DNA of 64,000 bases, from the NCBI GenBank assembly GCA_030762175.1, contig CM060835.1, forward strand, positions 85,152,001 to 85,216,000, given 5' to 3'. The position numbers and the translations under genes were made by a program. Shown here piece after piece: positions 10,562 to 21,543 of this stretch (positions within the stretch are counted from its first letter, which is position 1; every line of letters starts with the position of its first letter). Source of the stretch: Metallyticus violacea. Lineage: Eukaryota > Arthropoda > Insecta > Mantodea > Metallyticidae. The notes under the pieces were generated by a model that had not been told where the DNA came from, ran no database searches, and saw nothing but the letters and a program-made list of their open reading frames with translations.

Positions 10562-11907
10562 ATTGGAAAATTATTAGTTGATCCACATTTTTCGTATTGA
10601 ATTCCGGTTTATTCTTAAATTCATTTAAAGATGGCATATTCTTCAACAAGTAGTGGACTATGCAGAATCTGATTAGTAATAAGCAATATGCTATTGGAGG
10701 GAACTAATTACATCTTTGATACCAGCATTTGTAAAGTATGTTCCTCTATCACTCATAATAGCATCATTGAGACTTTGAAGCATTCTATTTTATTTCAACT
10801 TGGTTTTTATAGTAATTATAATTTATTCTAATAATTAATTAATTCTGTAATATTTTAAAATACCTTTTTTTCCACATAAGTTCCTTGAATTTCATTGCAG
10901 ATTTTCCAGCAATATTCCGTGTTTTTGTTCTAACCCCCATACTATTGTTACAACTTCTTCAACAAATATTAAATTTAAAATTACTTTGTCTTGGCAATTT
11001 TGGCTTCAGGAGCAGTTAAACTCCATTGTTACTAAAACCGGTGAATAGTGTGTATAGAACAGCAATTTCTACTTTAATTCAGGCAATTTTTATCATAGCA
11101 ACAACACTCCTATAAGATGGCCATTGTTCTAATGAAAAAAGAGAAAAATGGACAAACCTGGTCTTTTTGTACAGATTTTTCTGTTGAGTTGATACTAATT
11201 TCCATTATAACTAAATAATTTGGTTCTTTAGAAGCAAGTCAAAGCATTACCTTTGCATCCTAGAAAATTTAATTATTCAATAACCTTTTCTTGTTACATG
11301 TATTCCACCATGCTTCCATTTTTTAGACAGCAGTTCGGACTAATATGTTTTAGAAAATTAAAGTGTTACCCATAGACACTATTGACAGACAAAATTAGTT
11401 ATATCTCTCATATCTCTCAATTATTGTTCAGAATTGTACTCTTAGTGGAAGTGTTTGTGATTGGTAGTCCATAACATGGCAACCATCTTGCTGATAGCTT
11501 GTTCTTGCCTAATTTTTCATTAGAAAATTATATGCACATTCACTTGAAATGCTTACATCCTTTGTAATTTTGAATAACTTTAATTAACAATGTCATGCAC
11601 TTTGAGAATGATTTCTTTGGTCATTGCTGTTTTTAAATGTTCATTATATTTGTAGACTATATGGCCAGGTTTAAATTTGGCATCCCACTTCTTTACTACT
11701 GTATATTTTTTCTCACAAACCTATTTTTAATTCGTTTAAACACTTCTGTCAGTGTTAAACCTATTTAACGCAAAGCATTAAAATTATGGTATGTACACCT
11801 AAGGCTTTGTTTAAACTGCTGCAAACGAAAAATTATTGTACAATCAACTGTAAACTCTTTTGCTGTTGTTGCAATGCAATATGCAAGAACTAATTAAAAT
11901 GTAAATT
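10562..11907 (+). other. MDN1 intron 5, middle part, unassigned
   Basis: 1.3 kb of AT-rich sequence with no convincing ORF, TIR or SINE signature. Confidence 0.45.
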
Positions 11908-12005
11908 GGAACTTGCACGGTGAGGCCAATCATATAATTGGTATTATTGTATGATTTAGTTGAACTACACACTCTTAATGCTTCCCTTACTTGTCATAAT
12001 ATATA

Positions 12006-12041
12006 GAACTGGTTTCGAGAACATTTCGTTCTCATCATCAG
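12006..12041 (-). ncRNA. hammerhead-like ribozyme core, intact motif
   Basis: Minus strand: CTGATGA-T, stem II GAGAAC/GTTCTC with loop GAAAT, GAAAC, then CAGTTC. Core boxes are intact and stem II is a perfect 6 bp. Stem I pairing is weak, and the extra U after A9 is present. Confidence 0.65.
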
Positions 12042-13397
12042 ACAGGTAAAATTAAACTGTCAGATAATTCGTTAAGCTTTGGAATGTGCATTTTGCTCTG
12101 GTGGCAGTATGATAAACCTGTAGTTTATGTTTTTATCCCTGGCAGTGTCTAAGTTTATTAGACTGTCTTTGTATTTGTAGATTTTCTCACAAGTTGCTAG
12201 TTCTATAAGTCCTTGTACTGATTTTAATAATTTTGTTTTATTCACTATGTCGTGGTTTTCTGTCCAGAAATGATATGCTACTGATGATTTCTCTATTTGC
12301 TTGTACTTGAATGTTCCTGAAATGGTCCTTTAACCGTGTGCCTATGTTTCTCTTTGTTTTCCCCATGTAGATTTTTTTTCACATTCTGCACAATTTATTT
12401 TGTAAATACCTGCTTTTTTTCTCTTGTGGAATACTGTCATTATCATTGTCTATCAGTAGGTTTTTAACATAAAAATCTGTTAGCCAGTGCCAAACCGATA
12501 TTAAAATCTGTAAGAATATTCTGACATTTTTTTGTAGCCAGTGGATGATATGTAAATTTTTTAAAAATTAGCTTATCTTTTCTTGCTGAAAGTGTTGTGG
12601 TTTCTTTGATATGTTTTTGTCTCTTGAATTCTGTACCTTTTGTATACTAGTCCTTTTTTAAAACCATTTTTAATCACTGATCTTCAATTTGTTTGTATTC
12701 ATTAAAATATTCTTCTTTGCTAATTTGTAGGTTAACTAGCCAGTGTGTTAAACTGTTGATAAAATTGGTTCTTTATGGTTAAAAATGGTTTTAAAAAAGA
12801 ACTAGTACACAAAAAGGAGACAAAAACGTATCAAAGAAACCACAACACTTTCAGCAAGAAAAGATAAGCTAATTTTTAAAAAATTCACATATCATCCACC
12901 GCTACAAAAAAATTTCAGAATATTCTTACAGATTTTAATATCAGGTTGGCACTGGTTAACATATTTAACGTTAAAAACCTAATGATAGATAATGTTAATG
13001 ACAGTGTTCCACAAGAGAAAAGAAGCAGATATTTACAAAATAAATTGTGCAGAATGTTAAAAAATCTACATTGGAAAAAAGAGAAACATAGGCACACGTT
13101 TAAAGGAACATTTCAGGAACATAAAGTACAAGCAAATAGAGAAATCATCAGTAGCATATCATTTTTGGACAGAAAACCAAGATATAGTGAATAAAACAAA
13201 ATTATTAAAATCAGCAAAAGGATCTACGGAACTAGCAACCTGTGAGAAAATCACATCTACAAATACAAAGACAGTCTAATGAACTTAGACACTGCTGAGG
13301 ATAAAAACATAAACTACAGGTTTATCATACTACCACCAGAGCAGAATGCACATTCCCACAGCCTAACGACATATTTGACAGTTGAATTTTAGCCTGG

Positions 13398-13433
13398 CTG
13401 AAGATGAGAACAAAATGTTCTCAAAACCGGTTC
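13398..13433 (+). ncRNA. hammerhead-like core, one core change
   Basis: Plus strand: CTGAAGA-T, stem II GAGAAC/GTTCTC, AAAAC instead of GAAAC, then the self-complementary ACCGGT and TC. It is the mirror partner of 12006-12041 in the same palindrome. G12 is lost. Confidence 0.6.
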
Positions 13434-13611
13434 TATATATTATGACAAGTCTGTGAAGCAGAAAGTGTAGTTCAACTAAATCATACAATAATATCAATTA
13501 TATGTAAGAACTGTTTGACGTATTACTGCAATGTTATTTTAGTCCCTAAGCCTTTCAAATGATTTTATAAAAATAATCATTTTAAACTTTAATTTTATTT
13601 TTGCATTACAG

Positions 13612-13922
13612 AACAAAAAGTTCCAGAACCAGAAACTGAAAGCAATGAAAGTGAAGAAAATAAAGAGGAGATGAAAGAGGAAAATGTTGAGAATGAAAAT
13701 GAATCAACTGTTAAAGATGAAGAACAAAAAGAAGCAGACAATGGAAAAGAAGACATCGGAGATAAAGGTGGAAAGAAAGATGAAAATAAAACAGGAGAAG
13801 AACCGAAAGAAGAACAAGAAGAGAATAAGCAAGAGGTAGCACAACCATCAGCAGATAACCAGACTAATATACCTGCTGAAACAGCCGAAGGCATGGACAG
13901 AAAATTTGGTTCAAGGGACAAG
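13612..13922 (+). CDS. MDN1: MDN1 exon 6 (acidic linker)
   Basis: Two bases complete a Glu codon, then 103 codons, phase 0 at the end. EQKVPEPETESNESEENK.. is followed by a long Glu/Lys-rich run and ends EGMDRKFGSRDK. The sequence is biased and charged as expected for the midasin linker; identity rests on phase continuity and composition rather than on residue conservation. Donor AAG|gtatgt. Confidence 0.92.
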
Positions 13923-14289
13923 GTATGTCGTAAATTTCTATGACATTTATATGTTGCACTTATTAATGGGGAAAATTATAAAACCTTAAAATAAGAGTTA
14001 AGTATATATAGTGTTAGCTACATTGTCAAAACACAGGAAACATTTTATTTTCAAAAACTCAATTTATAGTTGGCAAGGTATTGGTTGTGTAATTTACAAG
14101 TAATCTACTTGAAATAATACAATTTTTTTTTTTTAAGTTTAACCAAAAGCTGTATTTTAAACCTAAATTAATGTATAATTTTTAGATATGTTCAATATGA
14201 AGCCATGTGTACTCAAAATGTTTTTTGGGATACAGAGTTAAATGCTTTAATTTTTTTTTGGAAATGTTGTGTCTTAAATATAACATTTA
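13923..14289 (+). other. MDN1 intron 6, left part, unassigned
   Basis: AT-rich with short T and A homopolymers; no element recognised. Confidence 0.5.
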
Positions 14290-14358
14290 ATTTCATAAAT
14301 TATAATTAATCCCTCATGTAAAACACTCTTATGCTTCGCTTAATTTTAAATACGGTGG

Positions 14359-14392
14359 GGCGGTTTTGAAGAGACATCCTCTCCATCTTCAA
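14359..14392 (-). ncRNA. hammerhead-like core (degenerate)
   Basis: Minus strand: TTGAAGA-T, stem II GGAGAG/CTCTTC with loop GATGT, AAAAC, and CGCC where a GTC is expected. C3, G12 and the cleavage triplet are altered. Confidence 0.5.
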
Positions 14393-14428
14393 CCAACTTG
14401 ACGACTGTATTTTGAGTCGTCAAGTTGG

Positions 14429-14463
14429 TTGAAGATAGAGAGGATGTCTCTTCGAAACCAGTC
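14429..14463 (+). ncRNA. hammerhead-like core, C3 changed
   Basis: TTGAAGA-T, stem II AGAGAG/CTCTTC, GAAAC, CAGTC. GAAAC and GTC are intact and stem I (AAGTTGG with CCACCAC) pairs over the proximal bases. C3 is U. Confidence 0.55.
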
Positions 14464-14617
14464 CCACCACATGTAAAAGTAAGTGAAGCATAAGAGCGTG
14501 ATAGACGACAGATTAATTATAATTTACATTTAACAGGCTTTACTGTGTGAGTTGCAACAGAATTTTTTAAAAATGTCTTATTTTTCAAAAGTTCTTAAAT
14601 GAATTTAATTTCGTGTC

Positions 14618-15063
14618 GGAACCAATACAGTGAAGCATCTAATATGTTCTTAATTATCTAGTTAGTTGATTTGATAATCTTATCAAACATCAGGTACAAT
14701 CTTAGAAACATCAGTTACAATCAGATAGAGAAATCAGCAGTTGCACATCACTTATGGAGAGATGAACACGATATAAAAATGGGAGTGAAATTATTGAAAT
14801 TCATAGATCGGCCCATACAGCTGGGAATATGGAAAAAAATGTATATAAAAAAATATGAGGCTCAGGTTATGAATTTTGAGATCCCAACAGAAGACAAATT
14901 AATCCAGAAGTTCATACGAGAGCTACACCAAGCTCAGCCAACTAACAACAAATCCAACAGTTGACTGAACTGAGGATGCAAACAAAAGTCCACAAAACTA
15001 GTTTTGCATAATTCAACAGTAAGTGGAGCATAAGATTATCAAATCGACTCACTAGGTAATTAA
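14618..15063 (+). mobile_element. PLE fragment with 36-bp inverted ends and endonuclease C-terminus
   Basis: Head GGAACCAATACAGTGAAGC (14618-14636), then an inverted repeat (about 14647-14682) matched by 15028-15063. Between them a sense ORF (14690-14964) shows the PLE endonuclease C-terminal signatures IEKSAVAHHLWRDEHDIKM and WKKMYIKKYEAQVMNFEIP. It is followed by a degenerate hammerhead-like core (14970-15003) and a CAGTAAGTGGAGCATAAG motif. The RT and catalytic GIY-YIG motif are missing. It lies about 60 bp from the foldback on its left but belongs to a different family. Confidence 0.85.
14970..15003 (+). ncRNA. hammerhead-like core (degenerate)
   Basis: CTGAGGA-T is intact and the self-complementary ACTAGT plus T triplet is kept, but stem II (GCAAAC..GTCCAC) is poorly paired and GAAAC reads AAAAC. 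Confidence 0.45.
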
Positions 15064-15781
15064 GAACAAAAAATGTTATATCTTTACATTTGTTTGAAAA
15101 ACTGAAAGCTTGTGATGCTTCATTGAAAAGAAGTATTCATGAAAATATAATTTTATAAATGCCAATTATTGTAATGCAATATATGCATTTGATTTATACA
15201 GCACAAAAAAAAATTACATTGCCCTTTTTCTAGTTATTTGGCAAAACAATCTCACACCATTTGTTTCTTTTTGCTTATGTAAATTGATGCATATAAGCCA
15301 TTTTTATCTGCACCACATTTAAGCCTTTGTGAGCTAAAAGAAAATGGAAGGATAAAAATAAATGAAAAGGAAGACTAGGATCAAGATAAGCTAAAGAAAT
15401 ATTATAATAGACAGGAACAGGGGATATGTTCAAGCCAATAGCAGAAGAAAAACCACTGCTGCTATTTCTAAAGAGTGAAATTCTAACACAATCTTGGTAT
15501 ACATGCATCATGGATATAAATTGAATCATGTTTAGGATCTTAACAGTAGAAGAACTGTGGTTTCTTCTCTAAAAGAGACATTATTTCATAAGTTGTTAGA
15601 AGAAGTGAGCAATTGTCATTACATGAATTAACATCTCATACTTTTATAACAACTGTGAAGTTAAAGCTAGATAATCATTTAAAGTAACAAAAACTAGATA
15701 CTCTTTTTATGTAATATGAGCATTGATTCATTATAATGGGTTTCTGTTTTGTTGATATTCACTGTGAATCTATCACTCCAG
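15064..15781 (+). other. MDN1 intron 6, right part, unassigned
   Basis: AT-rich; no element recognised. Confidence 0.5.
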
Positions 15782-16013
15782 GTTACAGGAGCAGATGAAG
15801 AAGAAGAAGAAGTAGAAGGGGAACAGTCTACGGGAGAAGTAGGAGGTGAAAAAGAGCAACAGGGAGTGGGGCAAAGCCAAATACAAGAAGACTCGGAAAT
15901 AGGTCATAGTGGTAAGGCTACTGCAGCTGCTCTGTCCAAAGAGATTCAAACAATGGCCAAACAATTAGAGAAACGATCTTTCCAAGGAGAAGCCAAGGAT
16001 GATAGAACTTTGG
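15782..16013 (+). CDS. MDN1: MDN1 exon 7 (end of acidic linker)
   Basis: 77 codons plus one base, phase 0 in, phase 1 out. VTGADEEEEEVEGEQSTG, then GVGQSQIQEDSEIGHSG and EAKDDRTLG. The final RTLG joins GDETGPLKKKLR of exon 8 through a split Gly codon and matches the conserved ERSMGDHNERVHKRLR region of vertebrate midasin. Donor TTGG|gtaagc. Confidence 0.93.
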
Positions 16014-16329
16014 GTAAGCTGAAGAGCGTAGCTAATTTTACAGAGCATTCCCATGGTTCTCTTTTACAGAACATTCTCATTGGAAATTATTTTAATTAAT
16101 CTGATTTTCTACAGAATTGGAACAATTAAAAGTAATCCTATTAGAGATTTGATGTTTAAATTATATTGTGTAATTCCAATGAACTTTTATAATTCTTAAA
16201 GTCTAATAATTATACATCATCAAAAGAAAATAGCATATATGAACATCCAGACAGTGCAAAACAAAACTAATATTCAGTCAGTAGTAGCCATAGATAATGA
16301 AGAACTCATGGTTAATTGTACTAATTTTT
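16014..16329 (+). other. MDN1 intron 7, left edge, unassigned
   Basis: AT-rich, no recognised feature. The intron as a whole is about 7.3 kb, the largest here, and is built almost entirely of mobile elements. Confidence 0.5.
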
Positions 16330-16850
16330 AGGGATAACACTTGACGAACGTTTAACCTGGGATAAACATATAGACAAAATTTGTAATAAAAGTTGCTCAA
16401 GTCTGTTCATGTTAAATAGAATAGCAAAAGTAGACTTTTTTCCATTCAGAAAAGATAATATTGGGAATAAAGCCACAAGAATCTTGTAGAATTTATTTTA
16501 AGAAATTTAACATAGTAACATTATACTCTAAACAAGGAAAAACTAGTAATCAGAAATGTGATCATTATAAAGAATAAATGCAAACTTTCATATTAAATCT
16601 CACAGACTGCAAAACAAAAACCCTGGGTAGCAGCTTGTTTGTTACATAACAAACTACCACAGCGAAAAAAACATGATATATAAAATAGGTTTCCCTGTAG
16701 AAGAATTTATGTACAGAACGGTCTTTTTATTTGTATCAAATGAGTATATTTTATACAAAATTTTGACAAATTTAAAAACCATTACCAAATGCTAACTGAA
16801 TTTATATAAGATATTGCATCGGATGTACTGTTAATAAATTGTAATTATTT
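16330..16850 (+). mobile_element. LINE reverse transcriptase C-terminal remnant
   Basis: Conceptual translation near 16332-16440 gives LGITLDERLTWDKHIDKI.., the conserved non-LTR RT thumb block (FLGIxLDxxLxWxxHI). Further right, frame-broken text (LKKFNIVTLYSKQGK..) resembles CR1/jockey-type RT C-termini. Many stops; a dead, 5'-truncated copy. The same block is seen again near 27400. Confidence 0.65.
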
Positions 16851-16891
16851 TTTAATTTGTATTGGTGTAAGATATCAGCTTTTGATGTTTA

Positions 16892-18183
16892 CAAGGGTGG
16901 TTTGAAAAGTTTCCGACCTAATAAAAATACAAGACATTTTTTCAGAAATTTTTTTTTTATTTTTCAACATAGTCTCCTTGTAACTCTACACACTTCTCCC
17001 AGCGATGCTTCCATCTCTGTAACCTGTCCAAATAGTACTCAGCGTTTTTCTCTGCAAAATAATTGTTCACGAAGGTGATTGCCTCTTCATTTGAGGAAAA
17101 TCTCTGTCCTCCAAGCGCAATTTTCAGATGAGGGAACAAAAAGAAGTCACTTGGGGCTAGATTTGGGGAGTAAGGCGGATGGTCAAGCAGTTCAAACCAT
17201 AGTTCGTGGATTTTCACCATTGCAACCGCTGTGGTGTGAGAAGGTGCGTTGTCTTGGTGAAACAGGATTTTCTTTTTCAGCAAATGTGGCCGTTTTTCCG
17301 CAAGTTCTGCCTTCAGCTTGTCAAGTAATGATGCGTAGTATGCTCCTGTAATGGTTTTTCCTCTATGAAGATAATCGATTAAAATAACTCCATGACTATC
17401 GCAAAAAACAGTCGTCATCACTTACCCAGCCGAAAAAAACAGTTTTTGCTTTTTTTGGAGCCATTTCCCCCTTTGCAGTTCACTGTTTGGACTGTATTTT
17501 TGTTTCGGGCGTATAATGGTGTATCCAAGTTTCATCTACAGTAATTAATCGGCGCCAAAACTCGGATTTATTGCGCCTGAACTGCGCCAACAGAGCGTTG
17601 GAAATGTTCATTTGAACACGTTTTTGGTCTAACATGAGCAAACGGGGCATCCAACGCGCGGACAGCTTTCTCATGTCTAAATGTTGATTTAATATGTGAC
17701 AAACACGTTCTTTTGACATGTTCATAGCCTCTGCTATCTCTCACTTTATTTCGGCGGTTGTCTAGCACCATTTGGTGAACTTTGGCGATGTTTTCGTCGG
17801 TAGTTGCAGTTTTTGAACCTCCCGAACGTTCATCGTCTCCCAAGCTCTTACGGCCATGTTTAAATTCAGCTGCCCAAAATTTCACTGTGGTAAATAATGG
17901 TGCAGAGTCCCCATACACAGAATCGAACTCATCTTTGATTTGCGTAGGCGTATTGCCTTTCAAAAACAAATATTTAATGACAGCTCGATACTCGATTTTG
18001 TCCATTTTCATAAAAACACACACATCAACTCACTCAAACGACTGTTACATAACAACTGAGCGTCCAAAATGACTGAAACTTTGGTGAGTAACTGTCAACA
18101 GATGGACAATGAAATTCACTAGCTTTTATTTACGAGTGCTACCATCTTCATGTTGAGGTCGGAAACTTTTCAGACCACCCTCA
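16892..18183 (-). mobile_element. mariner transposon (irritans type), inactive
   Basis: 1292-bp element flanked by TA on both sides (16890-16891 and 18184-18185). The terminal inverted repeats share GGGTGGTYTGAAAAGTTTC and the following CGACCT. The transposase runs right to left: an N-terminal HTH (from MDKIEYRAVIKYLFLKGNTP, about 18006), SKERVCHILNQHLDMRKL, and then the catalytic motifs VDETWIHHYTPE, HQDNAPSHT and YSPNLAPSDFFLF (DD34D). Three breaks kill it: a frameshift near 17730, a TGA in place of the Trp after QSKQ near 17480, and a frameshift near 17430. It inserted into the long MDN1 intron 7. Confidence 0.95.
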
Positions 18184-19447
18184 TATAATATCTTGATGAT
18201 GCTTGAATATCTTCTTTACAGCAGATAATTAAATGAAATTTTCTTCACTAAAACACCCCCTCCCAAAATAAAACAAGATAATTAGCTACATTTAAATTAT
18301 TCCTTGATTTTCATAAAATTATTAACAAACATATGAATTGATGTGTAAAAATTCAGAAGGAAATAATAAATGGTATTTATTTTTACATATTTATCCTTGT
18401 GCAAAGCTGAAGTATGAAATTTTAATCACCTCTTAACACCAATGTGAATGTGCCAAAAACCTGGCAAAAGTGTGGCTGAATGCTAAGACTCCACCCTACC
18501 ACTGGGTTCAATCCAACTATCACAATTGGAATTTGTTGTGCGCAAAGTGACACCTGAAAATGTTTTCCCTGAATACTTAAATTTTCCATTCCATCACCAC
18601 CCTCTCAAATACATTACCATCTAATACAATGTAATCTGCCATGTAAGGGTGCACAGCTTGAATGGAATGCATTATTACCTTCTACCACCTGGTTGGATGG
18701 TGCTATAATTTTTTCTACTGAATGCAGTATAATTCCTTTTTTGATACAGTGGAACCTGGATGTGTCATTCCAGGAACTATTGTTTTCCTGGATGTATTGT
18801 TTAATTTATCAGTCCCAAATGTTTTACATTATAACTTATATAAATGAAATTCACATTCATCATTCCTTAAAGTTTTTCCACATTATTCTTTCAAAAAATT
18901 CAGTCCAAAGAGATTCTATTCTTGAACCATAATTTTCAAACTGAAATAATTAAAATAGTGATCATCGCATTACAGAGAATTTGCATAACTCTTAATCAAA
19001 AATGAGTCTTCATAGTGGCCAATACTTTTGGAGCACCAGGATGATAGCGGATACGAAGGATGGGCTAGAGTTGACACCTAGGTGACAGTGGTCCTGGACC
19101 ACAAGAACGTTGTCATATGTGGCATTCAAAGAGTTAATGAAGTATGCAAAGAGGTGGGAGGAATAATAAGTGTTTCCTACATGGATAAGAGGAATTAGGA
19201 AGAGGGGAAAAATGAAGCAACAGCCTAAGCTCGGAGCATGTGAATCTGGAAGTGTATAGCTATGCACTGCATATGACAATGACAGTATGGACAGTAGTCA
19301 GCAACAGAATGTATTGAATGTGGAAAATTTGTTGTTTATTCGAAAAGAAAAGCAGCAAAGAAGCAAATGTTAATTAACAACCTTCTTCAAAGAAAGTGAC
19401 AAACATGTTAATTTTAACTAAAATTGTTGTTGATTTGACATGTTTTA
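18184..19447 (+). other. MDN1 intron 7, unassigned stretch
   Basis: Mixed AT-rich sequence. A stretch at 18430-18700 has a GGTTCAATCC box-B-like motif and may be an old tRNA-derived SINE, but box A and the ends are not visible. Confidence 0.4.
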
Positions 19448-19713
19448 CTTATAGACACTCTTTAACATCTCAGGTCATCACTGTCTATTTCTATTCAGGG
19501 TGTGAAACTGCAGATAAATTTTACTCAAAGGCAGGCTTGAGGTTCTTTTAGGTGCCGTAAATCTATGACATAGGACTCGTGGCTTTACTTCCCTTCCAAA
19601 GGAAGCCATACTTAGAATTTTTACTCCAGAAAAAACTCTATCGACCCTTACTGGGATTGAACCCACACTCTTGGGTCTAAGAGGCAAGTATGGCTACTAC
19701 TAGACCCCCAGGA
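19448..19713 (-). mobile_element. tRNA-derived SINE, family B, old copy
   Basis: Minus-strand copy of the family seen at 40.3, 49.4, 53.4 and 54.7 kb. The body is shared (CTTCCTTTGGAAGGGAAGTA.., GCCGTAAATGTACGACA-like block, AACATCTCAGGTCATCA tail), and the tRNA-like head at the right end has a box B close to GGTTCAATCC. It is more diverged than the other copies. Confidence 0.8.
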
Positions 19714-19904
19714 CAACTAACATGTAAAATATGTACCCGGTAACATATAAAATGGACACAAAAAATACTTTATTTAAGAACTTTCAAAAATTATAAGAAT
19801 TTTTTAAAAATTCTGTTAGAACTCGCACAGTGAAGCTTGTTAAATGTAAATTCTATCTAATCTGTCGTCTAACACACTCTTATGCTTCACTTACTTTAAA
19901 CGGT

Positions 19905-19941
19905 GGGACCGGTTTCAAAGAGATATCCTCTCCATCTTCAC
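19905..19941 (-). ncRNA. hammerhead-like core (C3 changed)
   Basis: Minus strand: GTGAAGA-T, stem II GGAGAG/CTCTTT with loop GATAT, GAAAC, CGGTC. Everything except C3 is kept. Confidence 0.55.
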
Positions 19942-19964
19942 CAACTCAAGAAACGTCAAGTTGG

Positions 19965-19999
19965 CTGAAGATGGACAGGATGTCTCTTTGAAACCGGTC
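19965..19999 (+). ncRNA. hammerhead-like ribozyme core, intact motif
   Basis: CTGAAGA-T, stem II GGACAG..CTCTTT (one mismatch), GAAAC, CGGTC with a GUC triplet. Stem I pairs TTGG before the core with CCAC after it. Stem III is the self-complementary ACCGGT. Confidence 0.65.
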
Positions 20000-20065
20000 C
20001 CACTGTATTTAAAAGTAAGTGATGCATAAGAGCGTGTTAGACGACAGATTAGATAGAATTTACAC

Positions 20066-20459
20066 AAAAAATACTATTTGCTTGTATACTGATCTTATTT
20101 TTGAACATGATTTTTGTACTTCCCATATCTTTTGTTTTCCCACATCCATCTTTTTTTAACCTGGTACCTGCTAAAACGATGAATTGAGGTTCTATTTTAT
20201 TAATTCAAGGTATTGTAAGGCCCTCCCATTAATGCCTGCGCATCAAGTCAAATTTAAGAAATGGGCTAAGGATGGCATCCTCAAAGTAGCCAGGAAAGGC
20301 AGTTTCATTTTATGAGAGAAGGGTTGTGCAAAATGTGCACTTCTTGTAACAAAGAAATAATTAAGTTTAGTTCTGAATATTTGTAAAACATGCTCAATTT
20401 CTGCTTTTAAAGTTTTATTCCAAATGTGTGAAAATATAAATGGTAAAATTAAAAAAAGT
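20066..20459 (+). other. MDN1 intron 7, unassigned
   Basis: AT-rich; a GC-richer patch at 20217-20290 is unassigned. Confidence 0.4.
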
Positions 20460-21106
20460 TATATAATTGATATTATTGTATGATTTAGTTAAACTACACA
20501 TTCTTAATGCTTCACTTACTTGTCATAATGTATAGAACCAGTTTCGAGAACATTGGTTCTCATCATAAGCTAAAATTCAACTGTCAGATAATTCATTGAG
20601 CTATGGGAATGTATATTTTCCTCTGGTGGCAGTATGATAAACTTGTAGTTTATGTTTTTCTTCGGCACTGTCGAAGGTCATTAGACTGTCTTTATATTTG
20701 TAGATGTAGATTTTCTCGCAGGTTGCTAGTTTCGTAGGTCCTTATATTGATTTTAATAATTTTGCTTTATTCATTATGTTGTTAATTTGTGTCCAAAATT
20801 ATATGCTACTGCTGATTTCTCTATTTGCTTGTACTTTATGCTCCTGAAATGTTCCTTTAACCGTGTGCCTATGTTTCTCTTTGTTTTTACAATGTAGATT
20901 TTTACACATTCTGCACAATTTATTTCGTAAATACCTGCTTTTTTCTCTTGTGGAATACTGTCATTAACATTGTCTATCAGTAAGTTTTTAACATCAAATC
21001 TATTAACTGGTGCCAACCTGATATTACAATCTTTAAGAATATTCTGAAATTTTTTGTAGTTCATGAATGATATGTGAATTTTTTGAAAATTAGCTTATCT
21101 TTTCTT
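20460..21106 (-). mobile_element. PLE, left part, same family as 11.9-13.5 kb, interrupted
   Basis: The left end TATTATTGTATGATTTAG and TTACTTGTCATAATG match the 11908-13504 palindrome. The antisense endonuclease (20774-21064) reads NRFDVKNLLIDNVNDSIPQEK, then EINCAECVKIYI.KTKRNIGTRL, the PLE GIY-YIG N-terminus, and HFRSIKYKQIEKSAVAYNF. It breaks off at TTATCTTTTCTT (21095-21106) and resumes at 22326. The head motif is missing. Confidence 0.85.
20535..20569 (-). ncRNA. hammerhead-like core (degenerate)
   Basis: Minus strand: CTTATGA-T, a perfect stem II GAGAAC/GTTCTC, GAAAC, TGGTTC. G5 is U, so it is predicted dead. Confidence 0.5.
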
Positions 21107-21510
21107 ATATAAACACTAATGTAATAAAATTTGTTCACACTAACTCCATTCACTTAAGAATGGAGTTAGTGTGAACAAATTTATTAAATTAGTGTTTTTA
21201 TTTATATATATATATATATATATACACCACTCCATTGTCAACATCTTCGTAAGTCATTTAATTGAGTTTACATAGGCATACAAGTCTTTAGAAGCAATTC
21301 AACCATGTGGTTAACATAAGTGAATGGAGTTAGTGTGAACAAATTTTATTACATTAGTGTTTATATATATACAACTCCATTGTCAACAGCTTTGTAAGTA
21401 CATTTAATTGGTATTGTACTTACAATATTGACAATGGAGTGTAATATATCCTAATCTTAGGTATTCATTTTTTTTTTACACTAATCTCCATTTACTTGAC
21501 ATAAAAGTAA

Positions 21511-21543
21511 GATGTGTTTCAGGAGAATCTCTCCCATCTTCGT
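21511..21543 (-). ncRNA. hammerhead-like core (degenerate)
   Basis: Minus strand: ACGAAGA-T, stem II GGGAGAGATTCTCCT, GAAAC, ACATC. The CUGA box is altered. Confidence 0.5.

Larger units (their letters stand above)
11908..13504. mobile_element. 1.6-kb palindromic PLE (endonuclease arms head to head)
   Basis: Two inverted arms of roughly 650-700 bp around a central spacer of about 120 bp (12660-12780). The left arm is antisense and the right arm sense. Each carries a decayed PLE endonuclease segment; the right arm shows IFNVKNLMIDNVNDSVPQEK, then broken GIY-YIG and a stretch near 13230-13290 with the W/CEKI..YKxSLMNLD pattern. The outer ends match: TATTATTGTATGATTTAGTTGAACTA on the left (11942-11967) and its complement near 13470-13495. 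A head (GGAACTTGCACGGTGAGGC, 11908-11926) lies only on the left. Each arm ends in a hammerhead-like core next to a CTTACTTGTCATAAT or ATTATGACAAG motif. Confidence 0.85.
14290..14556. mobile_element. PLE-derived foldback, GGTCCCACC family
   Basis: Palindrome of about 250 bp centred near 14407. Outer arms pair ATAAATTATAATTAAT with its complement; inside are CACTCTTATGCTTC.., GGTGGG.CGGTTT and GAAGATGGAGAGGATGTCTC on both sides. The reversed head (GCTTTACTGTGTGAGTTGC, 14537-14555) lies at the right end only. Each arm has a hammerhead-like core. No ORF. Confidence 0.85.
19818..20065. mobile_element. PLE-derived foldback, GGTCCCACC family
   Basis: Head AGAACTCGCACAGTGAAGC on the left, then palindromic arms of about 100 bp (about 19847-19945 and 19958-20065) with CACTCTTATGCTTCACTTAC and its complement, GGTGGGACCGGTTTC and GATGGACAGGATGTCTC. 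The centre is about 12 bp of spacer. Same family as 14290-14556 and 24551-25533. A hammerhead-like core lies in each arm. Confidence 0.87.

Noticed and set aside
16957..18023. Host SETMAR-like fusion gene
   Set aside because: No SET domain or host exon; TIRs and TA duplication bound the element, and the transposase is broken in three places.
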